A stretch of 64,000 nt of DNA from Novosphingobium sp. TH158 (GTDB lineage: Bacteria > Pseudomonadota > Alphaproteobacteria > Sphingomonadales > Sphingomonadaceae). The notes under the pieces are model-generated. The model made no database searches and had not been told where the DNA came from. It was given only the letters and a program-made list of their open reading frames with translations. How positions within the stretch are numbered: the stretch's first letter is position 1; each line of letters begins with the position of its first letter. Position numbers and translations under genes: made by a program. Shown in pieces: positions 24,932 through 34,066 of this stretch. Where the stretch lies: NCBI RefSeq assembly GCF_002855555.1, contig NZ_PKRT01000001.1, positions 1,826,001 through 1,890,000 on the forward strand. The letters are read 5' to 3'.

Positions 24932-26287
24932 CTAGCGGCGCTTGCGGCCGCGTTCAATCGCAGCGCGCGCCTGCATGGCAATATCCTGTGCGCGCAACCA
25001 GTCGGCCGAGCCCCGGGGCAGGCTGGCCTCTGCCGCCTCGGCATTGCGCAGGGCCTCGGGATAGCGCAGCGTCATTACCTGCTGTTCGGCACTGGCAAGC
25101 TGCGCGCGCGGGGTATCGCCATTGGCCGCATAGACCACGCCGAGCTGGTACCAGGCGTAGGGATTCTCGCGATCGCGCGCCACCGCTGCCTTGAGCACGC
25201 GCTGTGCCTCGGCAAGGTTCTTCGGATCCTCCGTGGCGACCAGCGCATGGCCGAATGTCGTGGCGATCAGCGGCTGGTTGGCGGTGATTTCGGTCGCGCG
25301 CCGCAGATAGCCCAAGGCGTCGGCCGGCCTCCCCGATTCAAGCAGGATCTGGCCCTTGAGCTCGAGGAAATAGGGATCATCCGGCGATTGCTTGAGCAGG
25401 GAATCGGTTTCCGCCGTCGCCTTGTCGAGGAAGGCGTCCTTGTGCCAGGCATAGGCCCGGGCATAGCGCGCCGGCACCGAATTGTCGGTCAGCGGATAAG
25501 CCGCGATGGTCTGCTGCGGCTTGGCGAGGTAGCCGAACAGCTTGGCCTTGATCCGCTTGAAACGCGCCTCCAGCGCCGGATCGGACGGCGTGTTCCAGGC
25601 CGGATCCTTCTCGTAAGTACCCTGCAAGTTGGAAATACGATCGCTTTCCAGCGGGTGTGTGCTCATGAAGTCGGCCAGGTCTTTCTGGCTGTAACCGGCA
25701 CGATAGGCCTGGTTGGCCAGCTTCTTGAAGAATTCGATCGAGCCCCGACCGGTGATCCCGGCTTTCGACAGGTATTGCGCGCCCGCCGCATCCGCCGAAC
25801 TTTCTTGTGCCCGCGAAAAGGCGAGGTACTTGCCAAGCGCCAGCTGCTGCCCGGCCATGATCACGCCCATCGCCGCTTCCCCGCCGCCGGCTGCCGCCGC
25901 CGCAACGCCCAGCAGCAGCGAAAGCAGGCTGATGCCGCTGGCTTCCTTTGCCCCTTCGCTGCCGCGGATCACGTGGCCACCGGTGATATGGCCCAGCTCG
26001 TGCGCGATCACGCCCTGCACCTGGTTGGCGCTGTCGGACGCGTTGATCAGGCCAGAGTGGATATAGACCGCCTGCCCGGCGACGACGAAAGCGTTGATCG
26101 AGGGATCGTTGATCAGGACGATATCGACGTTGTTCGGATCGAGCCCGGCGGCGACCACCAGCGGCCGTGCCATGTCGCGGAACAGCGCCTCGGTCTCGGC
26201 ATCGCGCAGGATCGATTGCGCGGCGGCGGTCTGCACGCAAAGCAGGGCGGCTATGAAGGCCGTGAAGATACGGGAAAGCCAGCGCAT
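24932..26287 (-). CDS. M48-family peptidase with TPR domain (BepA-like)
   Basis: 451 residues from ATG 26287, which begins a signal peptide ending near AAAQS (residue 24). The zinc site HELGH is at 96-100 (VIAHELGHITGGH), with the third ligand Glu expected in SRAQESSADAAGAQYL. Residues about 270-440 form tetratricopeptide repeats. This is the domain order of BepA/YfgC, which degrades or assembles stalled outer-membrane proteins such as LptD. It is first of a three-gene operon with the DsbA-like and PDZ-M48 genes; LptD maturation also needs disulfide formation, so the trio is coherent. A hairpin lies in the 126-base upstream interval. Confidence 0.92.
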   Translation of the reverse strand: MRWLSRIFTAFIAALLCVQTAAAQSILRDAETEALFRDMARPLVVAAGLDPNNVDIVLINDPSINAFVVAGQAVYIHSGLINASDSANQVQGVIAHELGHITGGHVIRGSEGAKEASGISLLSLLLGVAAAAAGGGEAAMGVIMAGQQLALGKYLAFSRAQESSADAAGAQYLSKAGITGRGSIEFFKKLANQAYRAGYSQKDLADFMSTHPLESDRISNLQGTYEKDPAWNTPSDPALEARFKRIKAKLFGYLAKPQQTIAAYPLTDNSVPARYARAYAWHKDAFLDKATAETDSLLKQSPDDPYFLELKGQILLESGRPADALGYLRRATEITANQPLIATTFGHALVATEDPKNLAEAQRVLKAAVARDRENPYAWYQLGVVYAANGDTPRAQLASAEQQVMTLRYPEALRNAEAAEASLPRGSADWLRAQDIAMQARAAIERGRKRR

Positions 26288-26347
26288 GGCTGCGTGTTGA
26301 AGCCTCGATCCGATGAACCGGGGCTTAAGTAGCGCGCAATTGCGCAA

Positions 26348-26377
26348 GGCGCCATGTCCGAAACCGGACACGGCGCC
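26348..26377 (-). terminator. Hairpin downstream of the PAS-domain gene
   Basis: GGCGCCATGTCCG (26348-26360) pairs with CGGACACGGCGCC (26365-26377) around AAAC, a 13-bp stem with one G-T pair. It lies 37 bases beyond the stop of the minus-strand PAS gene. On that strand only TTGCGCAATTGCGC follows, so the T-run is poor; it may be a weak terminator or an RNA-stabilising element. Confidence 0.5.
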
Positions 26378-26413
26378 CCGCTCGCATTCAAAATGTCGAA
26401 ACCTGCTCTCGGG

Positions 26414-27778
26414 TCAGCCGACCAGCCGCTTGGCCGCACGTTCGAACAGCGGCTCGTCATCGGCCACCTCGCCTACCAGCAGCACCTGCCCGTCGGTCAT
26501 GCGGCGCACGAGGACGAGAGCGAATTCATCGCCGTCTCCGGTGATCGCGCCCAACGGCTGCGGCGCGATCTCGCGCAGCCGGCGGACCAGTGCCTCGCGC
26601 GGGGAATCGCGGCGCGTGCCGGCTTTGCCGCTTTCTTCGCGGCGCAGGCGGCGTTCGGCCTGGACCACGCCCTTAAGGCCGCCGGGAGCCTGCGAAAGGA
26701 AGGCGGCGAGCCCGCCCCTGCCGATCCCCTGGCGCTGGGCGTGGGACATGGCAGAGGCATATTCGGTAAGGCGCGTCTTGTCGTAGTCCGCGCCGAAGAC
26801 CAGCTTGACGATCGGCGTGAAGGGTGCGCGCTCCTGCATGGTGAGGCCGGCATCTTCCAGCAGTTCGCGGAAGTCTTCCGGCTGTTCCTGCGCGGCCAGG
26901 GCAAAGTCCCAGGCCCGGCCGATGGCGGCATAGAGCGCCTGCCGGCTGCGGTCTTCGGATCCCTGCGCCGCCTGCGCCAGCTCGCGCGCAGCCGCAAGGC
27001 AATCGGCCAGCGACTGGTCATCGCCCCCGGCATCGCTGCCGAAGACCGGCTCCGGCCAATCAATCGAAGGCTCGCTATCGTCGTGATAGGGAACGGTAAG
27101 CTCAAGCACGTCGCCATGGCCGAAGTCTGCCGGGCCATCGGCCCAGTCGGTCAGCTGGTCCGCCTCGCGGTGCGTGCGCGGTTCGAGTGCGCGGTCGATC
27201 TCTGCCAGCAGCGCTTCGGTGGTCTGCTGGTCGGCCAGTTCCTTCCAGTTGATCACGCCGTAGATCAGGTCGATGCCATTGCTGTCGAGACCGCCCGAGA
27301 AGGGCAGCAGGATGCCGCGATAAAGGATTGTGCGGCCCAGCGTGTTGACGAATTCGGCCTCGAATCCGATCGGCGCCTGGTTGGCGTGGATCTGCATGTA
27401 GTGATCGGTGATGCGCGACAGCAGCGAACGGCTGGGCACATCGGAAAGGGTGCGGATATCTGCGGCAGTGGCGCCGCATTCGTCGGCCAGGGCCGATCCC
27501 AGATACCGGATGGCCGGATCTTCCAGCCCTTTGGAGAAATCGAGCAGGACGCTGAAGGGATCGAAGTCGGGCAGGCTGCCCGTGGCAAGGTCGGCAATGA
27601 CCGGAAACGTCCGGTCCTGCAGCAGGCTTGCCCAGTGGTTGTAGGCCCGCACCTGCAAGCGGCGCTCGTCGGTGCCGATGACCGCCGGGGGCGCATCGTG
27701 GCCGATCTCGTCCTCAGCCGGATCATAGGAATCACCGTGGCCGGAATGGCCGCCGAAATCCCCGCGCAAGCTGTCCAT
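26414..27778 (-). CDS. PAS-domain (PAS_5-like) protein of unknown function
   Basis: 454 residues. Residues about 35-190 resemble the alphaproteobacterial PAS_5 sensor domain (RAYNHWASLLQDRTFPVIADL, then SLLSRITDHYMQIHANQAPIGFEAEF and LYRGILLPFS). The remaining 260 residues have no motif I recognise; they are acidic in the middle, then basic (GVVQAERRLRREESGKAG). No kinase, cyclase, GGDEF or DNA-binding domain is visible. ATG 27778 is chosen because GGGGG precedes it; an ATG at 27820 is in frame but lacks a ribosome site. Function unknown. Confidence 0.7.
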   Translation of the reverse strand: MDSLRGDFGGHSGHGDSYDPAEDEIGHDAPPAVIGTDERRLQVRAYNHWASLLQDRTFPVIADLATGSLPDFDPFSVLLDFSKGLEDPAIRYLGSALADECGATAADIRTLSDVPSRSLLSRITDHYMQIHANQAPIGFEAEFVNTLGRTILYRGILLPFSGGLDSNGIDLIYGVINWKELADQQTTEALLAEIDRALEPRTHREADQLTDWADGPADFGHGDVLELTVPYHDDSEPSIDWPEPVFGSDAGGDDQSLADCLAAARELAQAAQGSEDRSRQALYAAIGRAWDFALAAQEQPEDFRELLEDAGLTMQERAPFTPIVKLVFGADYDKTRLTEYASAMSHAQRQGIGRGGLAAFLSQAPGGLKGVVQAERRLRREESGKAGTRRDSPREALVRRLREIAPQPLGAITGDGDEFALVLVRRMTDGQVLLVGEVADDEPLFERAAKRLVG

Positions 27779-27867
27779 TGCGTAAAACCCCCGTATCTGA
27801 CGGAAGGTGTTCTGGCGCATCGTGGTTGATTAAACGTTAAGTTGTGCGGGTTTTGGCGCGACTTTGT

Positions 27868-29094
27868 TCAGCCGGCCTCGATGCGCCCTTCATGCGGCTT
27901 GGGCAGCGGCGCCAGGAAAGGGAATGCGACCAGCACCAACAGGAGCCAGCCCGCGGCCAGGAACAGCGCCGTCGAAAGGCTCAGCAGGTCGGCCAGGGTG
28001 CCCCAGCCCCAGGCCCCCAGCGCCATGCCGCCGAAGGTGACCGCCGAATAGGTCGAAAGGCAGCGCCCCAGGATCGCATCCGGCGAGCGGAACTGCATGG
28101 CGACGTTCAGGGTGGTGAGGCAGGCCGCCCAGCCTATCCCGGCCGAGAAGGCCAGCGGCAGGGCCTGCCAGACGTGATCGAGCAGCGGCAGCACGGCAAG
28201 CGGCAAGGCAAATCCGAAAGTGCCCATGGCAACCACGCGCTCGGTTCCATAACGCCGTCGCAGTTGCGGCAGCACCAGCGATACAAGGATCGATCCAAGG
28301 CCGAAGGCGCATAGGTTCACCCCGAAATCGAACTCGCTGCCATGCAGCCTTTCGCGCACCACGACGGGGATCAGCGCCTGGTATCCCGCAATGCCGAAGC
28401 CGATCACGAACCCGCGCAGCAGCACCTTGCGCAGCGGAGACGATGTGAAGCAGAACTGCAACCCCGCGCGGATCGAGGGCAGTATCGGCTGGCGCGCGGG
28501 GGTCGGCGCTTCCGGCCGCCAGCGCCACAGCACCCAGATCATTGCGATGAAGCTGACCGAGTTGAGCGCAAAGGCGGCGGCAATGTTCGACAGGGAGATC
28601 AGCAGCCCGCCCACCGCCGGCCCGATCGAGCGGGCAAGGTTGAAGGCAATGGTGTTTAGCGAGATGGCCTGCGGCAGGTCTTCCGGCCCGACCTGCACCC
28701 GGACCGAGGCCTGCCAGGCCGGAGAATTGAGCGCCGTACCGCAACCTAGCGCGAGCGTCAGCACCAGCAGGGCGGTCGGCCCGATCATGCCTTCGAAGGT
28801 CATGGCGGCCAGCACTGCAGAGGCGAGCAGCATGGCGATCTGGGCGGCGAGCATGACCCGCCGCCGGTCGAAATTGTCGGCAATGGCACCGGCAACCAGC
28901 CCCAGTGCCATGATCGGCAGGGTTACCGAGCTTTGCACCATGGCCACGAGCCGGTGCGAACCGGTAAGGTCTGTCATCAGCCAGGCCGCGCCGACCGACT
29001 GGACCGAAGAGCCGATCGCGGAAAACAGGTTGGCCGTCCAGATCGCCCGGAAGGCGCTATGCCGGAAGGGAGCGAGCGTGCCGCCCGTTGCCAT
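27868..29094 (-). CDS. MFS transporter (EntS/MFS_3-like)
   Basis: 408 residues with twelve hydrophobic segments. The MFS signature between helices 2 and 3 is GAIADNFDRRRVML. The N-terminus LAPFRHSAFRAIWTANLFSAIGSSVQSVGAAWLM is typical of the MFS_3/EntS exporters, which export siderophores and drugs by proton antiport. The substrate is unknown; a siderophore receptor lies 6 kb away, but no siderophore synthesis genes are present. ATG 29094 is preferred over an upstream codon at 29160 whose N-terminus is unlike the family. Confidence 0.88.
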   Translation of the reverse strand: MATGGTLAPFRHSAFRAIWTANLFSAIGSSVQSVGAAWLMTDLTGSHRLVAMVQSSVTLPIMALGLVAGAIADNFDRRRVMLAAQIAMLLASAVLAAMTFEGMIGPTALLVLTLALGCGTALNSPAWQASVRVQVGPEDLPQAISLNTIAFNLARSIGPAVGGLLISLSNIAAAFALNSVSFIAMIWVLWRWRPEAPTPARQPILPSIRAGLQFCFTSSPLRKVLLRGFVIGFGIAGYQALIPVVVRERLHGSEFDFGVNLCAFGLGSILVSLVLPQLRRRYGTERVVAMGTFGFALPLAVLPLLDHVWQALPLAFSAGIGWAACLTTLNVAMQFRSPDAILGRCLSTYSAVTFGGMALGAWGWGTLADLLSLSTALFLAAGWLLLVLVAFPFLAPLPKPHEGRIEAG

Positions 29095-29259
29095 CAGCGA
29101 TGCCCGCCAGCCGCTCAATGTCCTGTCCGATCCGCCACGACCCTGCGATGAAGCCCGCAACCCGCCCGGTCAAGCCGGAGGAGCGATTGCGACCATTCCG
29201 GGGCTATCGGCCTGCCGCCGCCTTGCCGCATTGCAGCACCTGTGCTTGAACTTCAGCAA

Positions 29260-29439
29260 ATGCGACACCATCCGCCAAGCCCTTGCATTTCCATCTGCCG
29301 CATCGATCGGACCACCGGCTGGTGCGAAGGGTGCAAGCGCACGCTGGATGAAATTGCCGACTGGCCGATGCTTTCGGCCACGCAAAAGCGGGCCGTGATC
29401 AGCCAGCTTGCCGGCCGGGGCGCAGGTTCCGCTGCTTGA
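29260..29439 (+). CDS. DUF1289 small protein
   Basis: 59 residues with the complete DUF1289 signature SPCISICRIDRTTGWCEGC (four cysteines C-x3-C-x8-C-x2-C) followed by RTLDEIADWPMLS. The family is small, probably binds a metal through the cysteines, and has no settled function. An alternative GTG start lies at 29242. Its last 41 bases overlap the 3' end of the convergent acetyltransferase gene. Confidence 0.82.
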   Translation: MRHHPPSPCISICRIDRTTGWCEGCKRTLDEIADWPMLSATQKRAVISQLAGRGAGSAA

Positions 29440-29977
29440 TCAGCCGCGCCGGGTTGCCGGAATAGACGCCATCTGCCTCGGCATCCTCGAACAGCACGCC
29501 CCGTGCGCCGAGCACGGCCCGGTCTCCCATCGTTACGCCAGGGCCGACGAAGGCTTCCGCCGCAACCCAGCACTGCTTGCCGATCGCAATGGGCCGGAAG
29601 ACCAGCTGGAAATCCGGATCGTGGATATCGTGCGTCGAGGCACACAGGTGCGCGCGCTGCGAAATCACGCTGCGCGCACCGATCGCGATGTGGCCCTGAT
29701 TGTAAATGCGCGCGCCGGGACCGACGAGGGCGTACTCGCCAAGCTCGAGATTGCCGGGCCACCAGATCGCGACCGAGGCGTGGACCCGCGCACCCTTGCC
29801 AACCCTGGCACCGAACATCCGCAGCACGAGCCGCCGCCAGCCGTGCAGCGGTGGCGGGGTGAAGCGCGCGAGCACCAGCCATGCCGCCATCCAGGCAATG
29901 CGTGCCAGCCGGTTGCCGAGCGAGAAGCTGGGTCCGCCTTCGAGCGGCTTGGTCTGGCTGGCATCGAGCAAGGTCAT
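29399..29977 (-). CDS. Hexapeptide-repeat acetyltransferase (WcaF-like)
   Basis: 192 residues. After an N-terminal hydrophobic helix (residues 28-42), left-handed beta-helix hexad repeats run through KGARVHASVAIWWPGNLELG, then GPGARIYNQGHIAIGARSV, and end VGPGVTMGDRAVLGARGVL. The catalytic His is in STHDIHDPDF. This is the pattern of WcaF/colanic-acid O-acetyltransferases. It would acetylate a sugar of the surface polysaccharide at the inner face of the inner membrane. The start overlaps the upstream GT4 stop as ATGA, so it is the last gene of the minus-strand polysaccharide operon. Confidence 0.87.
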   Translation of the reverse strand: MTLLDASQTKPLEGGPSFSLGNRLARIAWMAAWLVLARFTPPPLHGWRRLVLRMFGARVGKGARVHASVAIWWPGNLELGEYALVGPGARIYNQGHIAIGARSVISQRAHLCASTHDIHDPDFQLVFRPIAIGKQCWVAAEAFVGPGVTMGDRAVLGARGVLFEDAEADGVYSGNPARLIKQRNLRPGRQAG

Positions 29978-31104
29978 CGCGGCGTCCCCCCGGCAAGCGC
30001 GCCGGCATAAGCTGCGCCCCACCGCGCGGCAACCGCCTGTTCCGAAAAGGGGCCCGCGGCAAGGCGAAGGGCCGCCTCTGCCATGTTGCGCCACTGTGCG
30101 GCATCAAGCGCCAATGCCGTTTCCACCGCGCGGGCAATGGCGGCAGGATCGAAGCCGCTGTCCAGCGCCGCTCCAGCCGCGAAGCCTTCGGGCAGGTTGC
30201 ACTGGGTGGTCATGATCGTTGGCCGACCTGCCGCCCATGCCTCCAGCATGGCCATCGGCAAGCCTTCGCTGTGCGAGGGCAGGACCATGAAGCGCGCGCC
30301 TTCGATCAGCGCCCGCTTGTCGTCCCCGAACAGGGCGCCGAGGAATTCGATGCTACCGTCACTTGCGGCAATGGCCGATTGCAGCGCGGCAACATCCGCG
30401 TCGTCGCCCCAGCCACCGATCCGCAAACGGGCACCTGCCGGCTTGCTGGCCCTGCTCCAGCCTTCGACCAATGCAACGAGGTTCTTCTTGGCATGGATAC
30501 GCCCGAGATAGGCCACGACCGGCGGCGGCAATTCGCCGGGGTGATCGCCGGCTGGCGGGCCGGCATTGGGGATGATCAGCACGTCCTGGCGGCCAGCTTC
30601 GCGCGCGATGTCGCCCGCCTCGGCCTCGGTCAGCCCATGCAAGGCCCAGGCACGCGACCATGAATTCCGTTCGTACCCCGCACGCGCGAGCGCCTTTTTC
30701 CAGCGCCCGCGAGCGGTGATCCAGGGGTCGAGCATGCCATGCGGCGAAACGATATAAGGCTTTCCGCTCGCGATCGCCCAAACAGAGCCCGCCCGCGATG
30801 GGTACATCCAGATGCCGTGAAGGTGCAGCAGATCGAGATCGGCAGCGATCAGGCGTTCGACCAGGCCCGGCGCGAAGCCGATCTGGCGGGGCCCCCAAAC
30901 AGGCAGGGCTTCGACCTGCACCGCGCCGAAACGGTCACGATCACGCTCAGTGTCGCCGTCTTCGAGCGCGAAGACTCGCGGCCTGCCGCCAAGGCTTTCG
31001 ATCAGCCTGGCCTGCGCCACGACCGCTTCGAACACACCCCCGCCCTGCCGCGATGCCGAGGCGGTCAGCAGTCCGATGGTCCGGCCATGAAGCGGCCCCT
31101 TCAT
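29974..31104 (-). CDS. Glycosyltransferase family 4
   Basis: 376 residues. The acceptor half has an N-terminal GGGVFEAVVAQARLIESLGG glycine loop and LLHLHGIWMYPSRA. The donor half has VVAYLGRIHAKKNLVALVEGW and the EX7E motif in PSHSEGLPMAMLEAWAAGRP (E-G-L-P-M-A-M-L-E), the GT4 nucleotide-sugar site. A retaining transferase for an exopolysaccharide or O-antigen repeat. ATG 31104 overlaps the polymerase stop (31101-31104), so translation is coupled. Specific sugar unknown. Confidence 0.92.
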   Translation of the reverse strand: MKGPLHGRTIGLLTASASRQGGGVFEAVVAQARLIESLGGRPRVFALEDGDTERDRDRFGAVQVEALPVWGPRQIGFAPGLVERLIAADLDLLHLHGIWMYPSRAGSVWAIASGKPYIVSPHGMLDPWITARGRWKKALARAGYERNSWSRAWALHGLTEAEAGDIAREAGRQDVLIIPNAGPPAGDHPGELPPPVVAYLGRIHAKKNLVALVEGWSRASKPAGARLRIGGWGDDADVAALQSAIAASDGSIEFLGALFGDDKRALIEGARFMVLPSHSEGLPMAMLEAWAAGRPTIMTTQCNLPEGFAAGAALDSGFDPAAIARAVETALALDAAQWRNMAEAALRLAAGPFSEQAVAARWGAAYAGALAGGTPR

Positions 31105-32597
31105 CCGCCAACCGGGTTGCGGGCGCGACCGGCAAGCGCCAGCCTGCGGCGGCGCACGGCGGGTGGCAGGTCTGGCCCGGCGGGGGCGGCGGGCACCGCG
31201 GGCGATACAGGAGCGATCGGATCGGCTTCGGGGCCATCGGGCATTTGCCGTCTGCGCTGACGCGCCTTCATCGTGGCCCATTGCCGCAGGTCGGCAAGGC
31301 GCGGCACGCGGAAATACCGTGCAACCATCAGCCAGACGAGCATGGGCGCCATGTAAACCCCGGTCTGCTTGACCATCGTGAGCAGCGATCCATCGCGATA
31401 GGCCAGGACAAGTGAGGCGATGAAGATCATGTAGGCCGCGGTCTTGATCGTCGACTGATCGCTTTCCCAGTAGCGCCGGTAGACATAGCCGAGGACGTGG
31501 CCCCACAGGCCGCACCAGATAATCACGCCAAGCCACCCCATGCTGAGCCAGCCCATGCCCGGCAGCGAACTGGTCATCCCGATGGGCGAACCATATTCCC
31601 AGAGGCGAACCCGCATGATCGGCGCGCCGATGGGCTTGCCGGGCCACAGCACGCGGGGCACCGGTTCGGTGAAGATCTGCAGGTTGTTGAGGAAGTAATC
31701 GTAAGTGCCGGACCGCTGCGGAACGACCCATACGATATATTCGAAGAACTCCATGTTGGCGAGGTCCATGGTCTCCATGAACTTGGCATGATCTTCGCCA
31801 TCGACGAAAACCTCCTCTGCCTGCTGGAGGCCAATTACTTCACGCAGCGATTCGCCGCGGTCTTCGCCAATCCAGTTGAACAAAGCTGCAACCGCGGCTC
31901 CCGCCAGCGCCAACCGAAGGGCCGGATAGCGAATGCGCTTTTCGTAAAGGTAGAAGAGAAGCAGCATCACGAGTGCGGCAACAAACGGCCCGCGCCCGCC
32001 CATTGAGCCGCGCATGATGACAAAGGTGATCATCGGCAGCAGCGACACCAGACGGAAACGCCCCAGCCAGGCGATCACCGCGCACATCGGTGCGAGCATC
32101 AACTGGGCATCGGTGAGATACCCGTTGGACTTTGTATTGATCATCGTGCCCGTGCCGCGATCCAGCACGATCCCTTCATAAAGCTGCCCGGAGAAGTTTC
32201 GTGCCAGCGAATAGACCGCAATCGGGCCACAGATCGCCAGCACCCAGACGAACAGCTGCGTCAGACGCTTGCGTTCCTCCAGGGTCAGGCGATCGGCCCG
32301 GAAGCTGACCGGCACGTTGCCGGAGCGCAGGCAGAAAAACGCAAACGAGGCAAAGCCAAGGTTCGCCGCTAGGATCACCGTGGTCTTGTCCCACAGCGTG
32401 GGCATGAAGCCATAGCCGCGATAGACCGAATTGTACTCAAGCAGGACGGCGAGGATCGGCCTGATCACGAAAATCAGGAAGTGAAAGGCCGAATAGAGGG
32501 TGAGCGGATGGAAAAGGCTGAACGCCTGGTGACGCACGAAAAAGACGAGGATCGACAGGCTCATGATGAACCCGAATCCCAGCGCTAATTCGTACAT
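31101..32597 (-). CDS. O-antigen/exopolysaccharide polymerase (Wzy-like membrane protein)
   Basis: 498 residues with about ten to twelve transmembrane helices (e.g. residues 5-22, 36-56, 75-95, 115-135, 185-205, 225-245) and a large periplasmic loop around 265-340 (ANMEFFEYIVWVVPQRSGTY, then FTEPVPRVLWPGKPIGAP). An R/K/P-rich cytoplasmic tail covers residues 430-498. This topology and the loop containing 'PR..W.gKP' match oligosaccharide repeat-unit polymerases. Sequence identity is always low in this class, so the call rests on topology and on lying between glycosyltransferases. The 167-base interval above it (32598-32764) holds no recognisable element. Confidence 0.78.
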   Translation of the reverse strand: MYELALGFGFIMSLSILVFFVRHQAFSLFHPLTLYSAFHFLIFVIRPILAVLLEYNSVYRGYGFMPTLWDKTTVILAANLGFASFAFFCLRSGNVPVSFRADRLTLEERKRLTQLFVWVLAICGPIAVYSLARNFSGQLYEGIVLDRGTGTMINTKSNGYLTDAQLMLAPMCAVIAWLGRFRLVSLLPMITFVIMRGSMGGRGPFVAALVMLLLFYLYEKRIRYPALRLALAGAAVAALFNWIGEDRGESLREVIGLQQAEEVFVDGEDHAKFMETMDLANMEFFEYIVWVVPQRSGTYDYFLNNLQIFTEPVPRVLWPGKPIGAPIMRVRLWEYGSPIGMTSSLPGMGWLSMGWLGVIIWCGLWGHVLGYVYRRYWESDQSTIKTAAYMIFIASLVLAYRDGSLLTMVKQTGVYMAPMLVWLMVARYFRVPRLADLRQWATMKARQRRRQMPDGPEADPIAPVSPAVPAAPAGPDLPPAVRRRRLALAGRARNPVGG

Positions 32598-32764
32598 CCC
32601 TGTCTCCGGTCAGGATCGACTGCCGTCCCCGCTCAATTCATAGCCATCTGGCGGCACTTTCGCCAACCCTTGTTAAGTTGGCCGGCAGTATCACCCGCAA
32701 CTCTCCGCTTCCCGAAACGCTTGCGGGTTTCGCCGCAGGCCAAGAGCTTCGCGGCCGGTTACGC

Positions 32765-33964
32765 TCAGTCCTCACCAATGGCGCGTGCGAAACGGGCCGC
32801 CGCCACGGCCGGCTCGTCATCGACAAGCCCGGTCATGGCGGCAACCGCATCGGCAAGCCGCTCGGTATCGCCCATCCATGCGCGCGCATGCGAATGCGCA
32901 ACCTGTTCGCGCCAGACCTGTTCGTCCTGCCCGAGCCAGCGCATGGCCGCGGCAATCTCGGCCGGATCTTCGGAATTCACCACGGCACCGTTCCGGCCAT
33001 GCCTGACCAGCGCATCGCGCGAACCGACCTGGTGCGAAACAATCGCGGGCAGGCCCAGCGCCAGGGCCTCGTTGACGACGAGACCCCATTGTTCTTCCCG
33101 GCTGACGAGGACCAGGCAAAGCGCATCGGGCAGCAGCCGCGAAACCTGCGGCGCTGTCAGGAAACCGGTAAAGGTCACGAGGTTTGCGATTTCGTGCCGC
33201 TCGATCAATGCGCGCATCTGTTCCTCGTCCTCACCCGATCCGGCGAGAATGAGCTTGCGGGCCCTGCTGCCTTCCTCCTTGGCGTAGAGGGCGAAGGCCT
33301 CGATCATGTTGAGCAGGTTCTTCTTGCCGACGAAGCGGCCGACAAAAACGAACGGGCGCTGGTCGAAGGGGGCCCCGTCGGGCGCATGGACGCCGCCGGC
33401 CTGCTCCCGCAGCCGATTGACACTGACGGTATCGTAGCCGGGCAATACCGGCCGGCGGCGAAAACCCAGCTGGCGGAAATAGGCGATGTGGCGCGTGGCG
33501 CCGACGATCGCGCCGCAATAGGCGCCGAGCACGATCCGCTTGCCCATTTCGACAAAGCGGCGGCGCGGTTTGTCATCTTCCTTGGATTCGCTGAAGACCA
33601 CGACCTTGACGCCGCAGAGCCTGAGGGTCCAGGCAAGGACGATCATCAAGGGTTCGGCATAGGAAAGGCCGATCATCACCCAATCGCACCGGCGCAGCGC
33701 GCGGAACGTCGCCATGAACCTGCGATGGAGTGGAACCGCATTGTACGACTGGCCGGGAAAAAGGGTTACCTTTTGCGCACCGGCAACGTCTCCCGATGGC
33801 TCCCACGCGTAATGGAGCGAGGTCGTGGCCACCTCCAGCGCGAGCACATTGGCCTTGCCCTTGAGCCGCCGCGCCACGGCCTCGCATCGGTCGACGTGAT
33901 AAGCGGCGAACTGTGCCCAGACGAGCGCAACTGTCGGGAGTTCCGGGGAATTGTCCTTATGCAT
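32765..33964 (-). CDS. Glycosyltransferase family 4
   Basis: 399 residues. The N-terminal half starts VALVWAQFAAYHVDRCEAVA; the donor half starts FVFVGRFVGKKNLLNMIEAF and contains VSREEQWGLVVNEALALGLP, the EX7E motif of GT4 enzymes (E-E-Q-W-G-L-V-V-N-E). It is Trp-containing in the donor loop, as in some enzymes using UDP-sugars. It probably extends the polysaccharide repeat unit. It lies between the beta-helix gene and the polymerase on the same strand. Donor and acceptor unknown. Confidence 0.9.
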   Translation of the reverse strand: MHKDNSPELPTVALVWAQFAAYHVDRCEAVARRLKGKANVLALEVATTSLHYAWEPSGDVAGAQKVTLFPGQSYNAVPLHRRFMATFRALRRCDWVMIGLSYAEPLMIVLAWTLRLCGVKVVVFSESKEDDKPRRRFVEMGKRIVLGAYCGAIVGATRHIAYFRQLGFRRRPVLPGYDTVSVNRLREQAGGVHAPDGAPFDQRPFVFVGRFVGKKNLLNMIEAFALYAKEEGSRARKLILAGSGEDEEQMRALIERHEIANLVTFTGFLTAPQVSRLLPDALCLVLVSREEQWGLVVNEALALGLPAIVSHQVGSRDALVRHGRNGAVVNSEDPAEIAAAMRWLGQDEQVWREQVAHSHARAWMGDTERLADAVAAMTGLVDDEPAVAAARFARAIGED

Positions 33965-34017
33965 CGCGGGGGTCTATGCGACACGGGGGCAGGCCATGCA
34001 AGCGCGCGCCGGTGGCA

Positions 34018-34060
34018 GGGTGGCGGCGGCCGGGGCAACCTGCCCGAGCCGCCACCACCC
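34018..34060 (-). terminator. Long GC hairpin after the tailspike-like gene
   Basis: GGGTGGCGGCGGC (34018-34030) pairs with GCCGCCACCACCC (34048-34060) with one wobble or mismatch, and the inner CGGGGCA/TGCCCG extends it. It begins 7 bases past the stop of the minus-strand beta-helix gene. No T-run follows on that strand. It may attenuate read-through into the glycosyltransferase gene or protect the mRNA end. Confidence 0.45.
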
Positions 34061-34066
34061 CCCGAC

